From contig JAJYOO010000166.1 in assembly GCA_021796155.1 (NCBI GenBank), positions 1 through 6,058 on the forward strand: a stretch of DNA of 6,058 nucleotides, written 5' to 3'. The notes beneath the pieces were generated by a model that saw only the letters and a program-made list of their open reading frames with translations, made no database searches and was not told the origin of the DNA. Source of the DNA: Chloroflexota bacterium. Lineage in GTDB: Bacteria; Chloroflexota; Anaerolineae; Anaerolineales; Villigracilaceae. The translations under genes were made by a program, and so were the position numbers. The first letter of the stretch is position 1; every line of letters begins with the position of its first letter. Of the stretch, positions 1-5,647 are shown one piece after another.

Positions 1-800
1 AAAACCATCGTCAACGAAAGCCCATCTTCACCGAGGCATTCGGCAGCGGACAAATGATTGTCTTCATTGTTCTTGCGTTGGCTGCTTTCCTGACTGCGTT
101 CTACACGATGCGCCAGATCACGCTGACATTCCTCGGCGAACCTCGTACGCCTGCCGCAGAACACGCCCAAGAGACAAAGTGGACAATGACCGCTCCACTA
201 GTTATATTGGCTGGTTTTTCCGTTTGCGCTGGATGGGTCGGCATCCCGGATGATTTCCTGGGCTTGCATCTGAATCCGAGTTGGTTCCATGAATTTGTCG
301 GCAGCACGCTCGCCGTCATGCCCGAAGCGGTTCCGTTTAGTTGGATTGTGCTTGGAACCTCGTTGGTTGTTGCGCTTGGCGGTTTGTTCTTCGGCTGGCT
401 TGTGTATCGCAATGTTCAATCCGCGGCGGAAGACAAGCTGCAAATTCCTGTGCTCAAAAACAAATATTACTTTGACGAAATTTACGATTTCCTTTTCGTC
501 AAGCCTTCATTTTGGTTCGCAGAAACCTTTGTGTATCAATGGATGGACAAAGGTTTGATTGACGGCATTTTGCATTTGTTCGGCAGGGCCACGCTAGGCA
601 TCGGTTCGATCATCCGCAATCATTTTGATCTGCCTGTGATCAACCGATTTTTCGGCGACGGCACGGCTCATGTCACACAGTGGGTTGGCCGCAATCTGCG
701 CCCCATTCAATCCGGACGCATTCAACAATACATGCTAGTCTCGTTGATTATTCTGTTGGCGATCGCCGGTTTGCTCTTTTATGTTCTGGTGAGAGTCTAG
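1..800 (+). CDS. nuoL: NADH-quinone oxidoreductase subunit L (NuoL), C-terminal part, 5' truncated by window edge
   Basis: This is the distal antiporter-like, proton-translocating subunit of the complex I membrane arm. Only the C-terminal ~260 residues are present, and the gene stops at TAG 798-800. Numbering from the Met codon at 54 (internal, not the real start), I see membrane segments near residues 1-27, 44-64 and 95-118. A long, partly amphipathic region follows, opening with FDEIYD at 140-145 and VKP at 149-151. The last membrane helix follows the SGRIQQYM motif (220-227). This is the NuoL lateral-helix architecture, in which the helix runs along the arm and ends in a terminal anchor. 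The stretch from F140 to G221 is 82 residues. I remember about 49-54 for E. coli and Paracoccus NuoL, so it looks extended by roughly 28 residues. The frame is open to the window edge, but the first ~50 bases look frameshifted (see findings). It is followed by nuoM after 13 bases, consistent with one operon. Family call is very sure. Confidence 0.95.
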   Translation, partial: NHRQRKPIFTEAFGSGQMIVFIVLALAAFLTAFYTMRQITLTFLGEPRTPAAEHAQETKWTMTAPLVILAGFSVCAGWVGIPDDFLGLHLNPSWFHEFVGSTLAVMPEAVPFSWIVLGTSLVVALGGLFFGWLVYRNVQSAAEDKLQIPVLKNKYYFDEIYDFLFVKPSFWFAETFVYQWMDKGLIDGILHLFGRATLGIGSIIRNHFDLPVINRFFGDGTAHVTQWVGRNLRPIQSGRIQQYMLVSLIILLAIAGLLFYVLVRV

Positions 801-804
801 CGGG

Positions 805-819
805 TAGGAGTGCATGATG
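805..819 (+). promoter_or_regulatory. Ribosome binding site and tandem ATG start of the first nuoM
   Basis: TAGGAG at 805-810 precedes two adjacent in-frame ATG codons at 814 and 817. Spacing from the GGAG core is 3 bases to the first ATG and 6 bases to the second. The second ATG therefore has the more usual spacing, and the protein may begin at Met2. The difference is a single residue. Confidence 0.6.
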
Positions 820-2334
820 GACTTTCTCAACACTCATCTTCTTAGTTTGATCTTGTTCTTTCCGGCGGTCTCGGCAGTTGTGATGCTCTTCCTGCCGAAA
901 GATGAAGCCAAACTTTTGCGCTGGTTTGCATTCGTTGCCAGCTTAATTCCATTCGCGCTCTCGCTCGTGTTATGGTTCAGCTTCAATCCAAGTGCGGCTG
1001 GGTACCAATTTGAAGAGAAATACGTTTGGTATGCCGCGATTGGTTCTTCGCTTCATCTCGGTGTGGATGGGCTTTCGTTGACGATGGTTTTGCTGACCAC
1101 ATTATTGACGCCGCTTGCGATTTTGGCTTCGTTCAGCGTGACAGATCGCGTCAAGCCATATATGATGCTGTTCCTGTTCCTCGAGACTGGAATGCTCGGC
1201 GTCTTCATGGCAGTTGACCTGCTGATCTTCTTCGTCTTCTGGGAAGTCGGCCTCGTCCCGATGTATTTCCTCATCAACCAATGGGGAAGCGCCAACAAGG
1301 ATTATGCTTCGCTCAAGTTCATGATCTACACCATGGGCGGATCGCTCGGACTTCTGCTCGGCATTCAGTTGCTTGGCGCTCTCTTTGGGACTTTTGACCT
1401 TGCTACCATTACCGCAAACTGGACTTCGGCTCAGGGCTTTTTGCTAGGCTTCCCGATCTCGACGGTGAAGACGGTAATCTTCTGGGCGTTCGTTATCGCT
1501 TTTGCGATCAAAGTTCCGATCTGGCCGTTTCATACATGGCTGCCCGACGCGCATACCGAAGCGCCGACGGCTGGCTCCATGTTGTTGGCTGGCGTTCTGT
1601 TGAAACTTGGCGCGTATGGATTTTTGCGGCTTGTTCTTCCACTTTATCCTGATCAGGCAAAGGAATTTGCTTGGGCGCTGGCTTTGCTCGCAACTGCTGC
1701 AATCATCTTCGGGGCATTTGGCTCGTTTGGTCAGACGGATTTCAAACGACTTGTCGCGTATTCCTCGGTCAACCACATGGGCTTTGTCGTGCTCGGTATC
1801 GCCGCGGCCGCTTTGGCAGCCGGGACGGCCGACGCGAGAATCGCGATGAACGGTGCGATCCTCCAAATGTTCAATCATGGATTGTCGGCAGCTGGAATGT
1901 TCTTCCTCGTCGGCGTGATCTACGAACGGACCCATACGCGTGACCTGAATCAATATGGCGGCCTGTTCCCACTCGTCCCGATCTATGGCGGTATTTTGAT
2001 ATTTACTTCAATGGCGTCGCTTGGCTTGCCCGGTTTGAATGGGTTCGTGTCTGAGTTTCTTGTGGTACGAGGTTCATATCCGATTTTGACGCCATACACA
2101 GCGATTTCTATGCTCGGACTTCTCTTTACCGGCGCTTATATCTTGAAGGGAATTAAACAAGTTTTGCATGGCCCCATGAACGAACACTGGGCACACGGCG
2201 AACATAAACTCACCGAGATCAACACGCGCGAAATTATTGTGATGGCTCCTCTGATGGCTTTAATCCTGGTCATCGGCATCTGGCCGGCGTGGATCTTGAA
2301 CGTTATCAATAGCGCTGTGATGCACTTGTTCTAA
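814..2334 (+). CDS. nuoM: NADH-quinone oxidoreductase subunit M, canonical copy (NuoM1)
   Basis: A 506-residue antiporter-like proton-translocating subunit of complex I, of normal NuoM length (about 500) and hydrophobic throughout, as expected for ~14 membrane helices. Family marks in order: GVDGLS at 83-88; FWEVGLVPMYFL at 142-153, carrying the TM5 glutamate E144; KVPIWPFHTWLPDAH at 233-247, carrying the TM7 lysine K233; GVLLKLGAYG at 260-269, carrying the TM8 lysine K264; QTDFKRLVAYSS at 307-318; NHMGF at 320-324; and LNGFVSEF at 408-415, carrying the TM12 glutamate E414. These match the residues known as E144, K234, K265 and E407 in E. coli NuoM, so the full proton path looks intact. It lies 13 bases after nuoL and 7 bases before a second, divergent nuoM. 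By motif content this is the standard pump copy. Confidence 0.97.
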   Translation: MMDFLNTHLLSLILFFPAVSAVVMLFLPKDEAKLLRWFAFVASLIPFALSLVLWFSFNPSAAGYQFEEKYVWYAAIGSSLHLGVDGLSLTMVLLTTLLTPLAILASFSVTDRVKPYMMLFLFLETGMLGVFMAVDLLIFFVFWEVGLVPMYFLINQWGSANKDYASLKFMIYTMGGSLGLLLGIQLLGALFGTFDLATITANWTSAQGFLLGFPISTVKTVIFWAFVIAFAIKVPIWPFHTWLPDAHTEAPTAGSMLLAGVLLKLGAYGFLRLVLPLYPDQAKEFAWALALLATAAIIFGAFGSFGQTDFKRLVAYSSVNHMGFVVLGIAAAALAAGTADARIAMNGAILQMFNHGLSAAGMFFLVGVIYERTHTRDLNQYGGLFPLVPIYGGILIFTSMASLGLPGLNGFVSEFLVVRGSYPILTPYTAISMLGLLFTGAYILKGIKQVLHGPMNEHWAHGEHKLTEINTREIIVMAPLMALILVIGIWPAWILNVINSAVMHLF

Positions 2335-2347
2335 GAGGTGGATGATG
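2335..2347 (+). promoter_or_regulatory. Ribosome binding site and tandem ATG start of the second nuoM
   Basis: GAGGTG at 2335-2340 follows immediately after the TAA of the first nuoM (2332-2334). Two adjacent in-frame ATG codons lie at 2342 and 2345. The GAGG core is 3 bases from the first and 6 from the second, the same geometry as at the first nuoM. The second ATG may be the true start. Confidence 0.6.
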
Positions 2348-3865
2348 ACTTTTCCTGTATTGAGTGTAATTGTCTTTACCCCGCTCGTCGCGGCGTTGAT
2401 CATTCTAATGATCCCGGCCCAGCGAAAAACGGAAGCGCGCGGTGTAGCATTGGCCGCCGCAACTTTCGCCCTTTTATTATCGCTCTGGGTCTATATTCAA
2501 TATCTGACCCAACACATGACGGGCTATCAATTCGTCGAGCAATATAGCTGGCTTCCCGCGCTGGGCATCAGCCTCAAGTTCGGCGTGGACGGAATGAGCG
2601 CTCCGTTGGTTTTGCTCACTGGCGTTGTGATGTTCACCGGTGTGCTGATCTCGTGGGGAGATTTTGACGAACATAAGCATCTCTCCGCCGGCATTCAGGA
2701 TCGTCCGCGCGAGTTCTTCGCTTTCCTGTTCATTCTCGCCAGCGGCGTGTTTGGTGTGTTTGCCTCGCTCGATCTTTTCATGCTTTTCTTCTTCTATGAA
2801 ATTGCCGTGTTTCCGATGTATCTGCTGATCGTCATCTGGGGCTGGATACAGACGCGCGAGTATGCGGCCATGAAGCTGACGCTTTATTTGTTCATAGGTT
2901 CGGTGATTGCATTAGTTGGCGCGTTGGCGATGTATTGGGTCGCGGGTCAGAACACAGGTATTTACACCTTCGACATGCTTCAACTGGAGAAGGCGAATTT
3001 CTCCGCATCGTTCCAGAACTTATGGTTCCTCCCGGTTTTCTTCGGCTTCGCAGTGTTGGGCGGCATCTGGCCGTTCCACAATTGGTCGCCAGATGGACAC
3101 GTCGCCGCGCCGACTGCGGTTTCCATGTTCCACGCAGGCGTGCTGATGAAGCTCGGCGCCTTCGCGGCTTTGCGCGTCGGCATTATGCTTTTGCCTGAAG
3201 GCGCAAAATATTGGTCTTGGCTGATCATGTTGTGTGCGGGTGTCGCAGTTGTTTATGGCGCATTCATTGCTTTCGTCCAAACAGATTTCAAATACATGGT
3301 CGGCTTCTCGTCTGTTTCGCACATGGGATTGGTGATGCTCGGATTTTCCACGCTCAACAAGAACGGTTTGACTGGCGCGGGCGTCCAAATGTTCTCGCAC
3401 GGGATCATGACGGCTCTCTTCTTTGCAGTCGTTGGCATGATTTATGACCGTGCACATACTCGCGAGATTCCAGAATTGGGCGGCATAAACAAAGTCATGC
3501 CCTTTGCCGCGATTGGCTTTATCATCGGCGGCCTAGTTTCAATGGGTATGCCGGGCTTCTCTGGCTTCATCGCCGAATTCCCGATCTTCCTTGGCGTTTG
3601 GCAGTCACAGTGGCTGGTCGCCGTCATTGCGAGCATTTCAATCATCATCACCGCGGCGTATATCATGCGAAATATCCGCCAGGTCTTCTTTGGGAAAATA
3701 CCGGAGAAGTTCGAAGGCCATTTATCTGGCATCACGGTTTTGGATAAGATTGCAATCACCACGCTTTGTGTGCTGATGATCGGCATTGGTATCTTCCCAT
3801 CCGTGATGGTCCCTGTCGTGCAAACAGGCGTACAACATATCTTGACCCTCCTGGGAGGCGCATAA
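2342..3865 (+). CDS. nuoM: Second NADH-quinone oxidoreductase subunit M, divergent paralogue (NuoM2)
   Basis: A 507-residue antiporter-like complex I subunit, full length and undamaged. Family marks: GVDGMS at 81-86; FYEIAVFPMYLL at 151-162 with the TM5 glutamate E153; IWPFHNWSPDGH at 242-253; APTAVSM at 256-262; HAGVLMKLG at 264-272 with the TM8 lysine K270; QTDFK at 313-317; SSVSHMG at 323-329; and FSGFIAEF at 406-413 with the TM12 glutamate E412. At the TM7 lysine position the first copy reads AIKVPIWPFH, but this protein reads AVLGGIWPFH, with L239 (TTG, 3056-3058) in place of lysine and no other charged residue in that helix. It is far from identical to NuoM1, so the duplication is old, or this copy comes from another NuoM subfamily. 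It overlaps nuoN by one base (TAATG, 3863-3867), implying translational coupling. Likely a fourth antiporter-like subunit of an enlarged complex I. The family is certain; pumping activity is not. Confidence 0.95.
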   Translation: MMTFPVLSVIVFTPLVAALIILMIPAQRKTEARGVALAAATFALLLSLWVYIQYLTQHMTGYQFVEQYSWLPALGISLKFGVDGMSAPLVLLTGVVMFTGVLISWGDFDEHKHLSAGIQDRPREFFAFLFILASGVFGVFASLDLFMLFFFYEIAVFPMYLLIVIWGWIQTREYAAMKLTLYLFIGSVIALVGALAMYWVAGQNTGIYTFDMLQLEKANFSASFQNLWFLPVFFGFAVLGGIWPFHNWSPDGHVAAPTAVSMFHAGVLMKLGAFAALRVGIMLLPEGAKYWSWLIMLCAGVAVVYGAFIAFVQTDFKYMVGFSSVSHMGLVMLGFSTLNKNGLTGAGVQMFSHGIMTALFFAVVGMIYDRAHTREIPELGGINKVMPFAAIGFIIGGLVSMGMPGFSGFIAEFPIFLGVWQSQWLVAVIASISIIITAAYIMRNIRQVFFGKIPEKFEGHLSGITVLDKIAITTLCVLMIGIGIFPSVMVPVVQTGVQHILTLLGGA

Positions 3866-3867
3866 TG
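3853..3867 (+). promoter_or_regulatory. Ribosome binding site that fixes the nuoN start
   Basis: GGGAGG at 3853-3858 sits inside the last codons of the second nuoM, 6 bases before the ATG at 3865. This strong site rules out the longer in-frame reading from 3766. That reading would add 33 polar residues unlike any NuoN N-terminus and would overlap nuoM by 100 bases. Confidence 0.85.
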
Positions 3868-5313
3868 TTTACATCCACGAGTTTCCTTTCGATCCTCCCT
3901 GAAACACTCATTCTTATTCTTGGCGTGATTGCGCTGGTTGTCGAGCCGTTCTGGAAGGAAGAACGCCGCCGCAATGTGGGATGGTTGACCGCTGGCGGCT
4001 TGTTCGCGATCCTGGTCATCAGTGTTTTGGTTGGCCGCCCCGGCGATCCGGTTTCGACATTTGGTAATACGATACGCTTTGACTGGCTTGGTTTCTTCTT
4101 CAAGATGTTGTTCATCTTCGGCGCAGGCATTACCGCCTTGCTTTTGATGGACCACGAACAAGTTGGTCATCGTGGCGAGGCGTACGCTTTGCTCCTGGCT
4201 TCTACCATTGGCATGTGTTTGATGGCCTCTGCTGCCGATCTCATTACGCTTTATCTCGCGATTGAGACAACGTCCATTCCGCTTTATGTGTTGGCGGGCT
4301 TCATGCTGACTGATGAACATTCGACGGAAGCTGGCTTCAAATATTTATTGTTCGGTGCGATGACGTCAGCCATCATGCTGTACGGATTCAGTCTGTTATA
4401 CGGATTTGCCGGAACGACGAATCTCTACGCTTTGGCGGATGCGTTCAAAGCCGGAAATTTAGCGGCTCCCATTATGTTTGGCTTGATTGTACTCGTCGTG
4501 GTGGGACTCGGCTTCAAGGTCTCGGTGGTCCCGTTCCATTTTTGGGCACCCGATGTGTACGAAGGCGCGCCGACTCCTGTTTCTGGTTTCCTTTCGACAG
4601 CGTCCAAGGCTGCGGGCTTCGCTGTGATCGCTCGTCTGTTCCTCGTGGTTTTCCAAAACGCGATCGTTGATTGGACGATGGTGTTTGCAATTCTTTCCGC
4701 GGTCACAATGACGGTTGGTAACTTGCTTGCATTACCGCAAAAGAATCTAAAACGCATGTTGGCGTATTCTTCTATTGCCCATGCCGGTTACGCCATGATT
4801 GGAATCGTCGCGGTATCCAAGTTGGGAATCGCCAGTGTTGTCTTCTATTTGCTGGCTTACATCGTCACCAACCTGGCCGCCTTCGGAATCGTTATGGCGG
4901 TTGGCCGCATCACCGGCTCGGACGAATACGATGCCTATCGCGGTTTGAGCCGCCGTTCGCCATGGCTGGCTTTAGTGATGCTGGCCGCGTTCCTTTCGTT
5001 AGCGGGTATGCCACCCTTCGGCGGTTTTGTCGCGAAGGTCTTGGTCTTTGCGGCAGGTATCCAGGCCAATTACATTTGGCTGGTCATTATCGGCATTCTG
5101 AACTCCATCGTGGGACTCTACTACTACTTGAACGTCTTGAAGTATGTGTACCTGTTCCGCATGGAAAAGGAAGACGAGGAACAGCATCCCATCGCAGTGA
5201 CGCGCCCATACGCGATTGCGCTGGTGGTGCTGGCGTTAGGCATCATCTTGCTTGGAACGGTATTTGGTCCGTGGTTCGGCTTCTCGAACGCGGCTGCAAT
5301 GAACCTGTTTTGA
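3865..5313 (+). CDS. nuoN: NADH-quinone oxidoreductase subunit N (NuoN)
   Basis: A 482-residue antiporter-like, proton-translocating membrane subunit, the one nearest the small subunits of the complex I membrane arm. Its length matches the family (about 480). Recognisable motifs: LAIETTSIPLYVLAGFM at 131-147 with the TM5 glutamate E134; GFKVSVVPFHFWAPDVYEGAPTP at 216-238 with the TM7 lysine K218; LSTASKAAGF at 243-252 with the TM8 lysine K248; LKRMLAYSSIAHAGY at 295-309; and the TM12 region GMPPFGGFVAK at 381-391 ending in lysine K391. A lysine rather than glutamate here is typical of NuoN, so all four expected channel residues are present. The polar loop near 431-442, rich in Glu and Asp, is a usual variable region. 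The start overlaps the nuoM stop by one base and has a strong ribosome binding site. It is the last nuo gene here, and no clear terminator follows. Confidence 0.97.
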   Translation: MFTSTSFLSILPETLILILGVIALVVEPFWKEERRRNVGWLTAGGLFAILVISVLVGRPGDPVSTFGNTIRFDWLGFFFKMLFIFGAGITALLLMDHEQVGHRGEAYALLLASTIGMCLMASAADLITLYLAIETTSIPLYVLAGFMLTDEHSTEAGFKYLLFGAMTSAIMLYGFSLLYGFAGTTNLYALADAFKAGNLAAPIMFGLIVLVVVGLGFKVSVVPFHFWAPDVYEGAPTPVSGFLSTASKAAGFAVIARLFLVVFQNAIVDWTMVFAILSAVTMTVGNLLALPQKNLKRMLAYSSIAHAGYAMIGIVAVSKLGIASVVFYLLAYIVTNLAAFGIVMAVGRITGSDEYDAYRGLSRRSPWLALVMLAAFLSLAGMPPFGGFVAKVLVFAAGIQANYIWLVIIGILNSIVGLYYYLNVLKYVYLFRMEKEDEEQHPIAVTRPYAIALVVLALGIILLGTVFGPWFGFSNAAAMNLF

Positions 5314-5320
5314 CCGTTCG

Positions 5321-5349
5321 TTGACCCGTTTTAGCCAGTTTGTTATAAT
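5321..5349 (+). promoter_or_regulatory. Housekeeping-type promoter for the atp cluster, apparently leaderless
   Basis: TTGACC at 5321-5326 differs by one base from the TTGACA -35 consensus. TATAAT at 5344-5349 is a perfect -10 box. The spacer is exactly 17 bases, and a TG at 5341-5342 gives an extended -10. Transcription should start about 7 bases after the -10, near A5356 or A5358. The atpZ ATG begins at 5358, so the mRNA would have 0-2 untranslated bases. Agreeing with this, no Shine-Dalgarno sequence precedes that ATG. The promoter fills most of the 44-base gap after nuoN, which shows no terminator hairpin, so read-through from the nuo genes is also possible. Confidence 0.85.
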
Positions 5350-5357
5350 CGTGCAAC

Positions 5358-5636
5358 ATGGCGCAATCGGATAAAGAACGTAAGAACATTATCAACACGG
5401 TATTGATCGTAATGGTAGGGCAGGTCGGATGCCTGACTCTCGTTATCGTCTTGGCATCCTTGTTCGGTGGGTTGTGGCTCGATAGAACTTTCAATACAAA
5501 ACCATTGTTCACCTTGATCCTGCTTTTTGCAGGCATCCCTCTCTCGGTCGTTTTGATGCTGGTTATCGCGCGTCGGACGATTGCGAGATTAAAATCTAAA
5601 CCCGAAGCAGACGACAAGACGAATCTCTCTGCATAG
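5358..5636 (+). CDS. AtpZ/AtpI-family F0F1-ATPase accessory membrane protein
   Basis: A 92-residue protein with two predicted membrane helices (about residues 15-38 and 49-71). They are joined by the loop GGLWLDRTFNTKPLF at 37-51, which resembles the Gly-rich WLD...P motif of the AtpZ/AtpI (ATPase_gene1) family. The N-terminus and the C-terminus from about 72 on are polar and charged, as usual for a small membrane accessory protein. Members are encoded just before atpB in many bacteria. Known members are linked to assembly of the c-ring and, in alkaliphilic Bacillus, to Mg2+/Ca2+ transport; neither role can be read from this sequence. The position directly before atpB supports the call. The ATG at 5358 has no ribosome binding site but sits at the predicted transcription start, so leaderless translation is likely. 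I leave the symbol empty because AtpZ and AtpI are hard to separate at this length. Confidence 0.85.
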   Translation: MAQSDKERKNIINTVLIVMVGQVGCLTLVIVLASLFGGLWLDRTFNTKPLFTLILLFAGIPLSVVLMLVIARRTIARLKSKPEADDKTNLSA

Positions 5637-5647
5637 GAGGTAACTTG
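5635..5647 (+). promoter_or_regulatory. Strong ribosome binding site that sets a TTG start for atpB
   Basis: AGGAGGT at 5635-5641 is close to a perfect Shine-Dalgarno sequence and overlaps the stop codon of the preceding gene (TAG 5634-5636). The only start-type codon in the right frame at a workable distance is TTG at 5645, 4 bases after AGGAGG. Coupled translation with the upstream gene is likely. Confidence 0.8.

Noticed and set aside
1444..1953. Minus-strand open frame of 169 codons inside the first nuoM
   Set aside because: The composition is low in hydrophobic residues and rich in Arg, Gln and Asp, it has no recognisable motif, and it is fully antisense to conserved nuoM codons.
3766..3864. 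Upstream extension of nuoN by 33 codons
   Set aside because: The added residues are polar and not NuoN-like. The ATG at 3865 has a strong ribosome binding site and gives the family's usual length.
3442..4320. Long open frame on the minus strand (292 codons) across the nuoM2-nuoN junction
   Set aside because: It runs antisense to two certain membrane-protein genes, and its product is polar, Arg/Lys/Gln-rich and unlike any family I know. It is a shadow of the real coding frames.
4962..5324. Plus-strand 120-codon frame overlapping the 3' end of nuoN
   Set aside because: It is an out-of-frame reading of conserved nuoN sequence with no membrane pattern or known motif and no ribosome binding site supporting it.
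5314..5357. Possible terminator after nuoN
   Set aside because: I looked for an inverted repeat followed by a T-run and found none. The T-rich patches belong to the promoter region.
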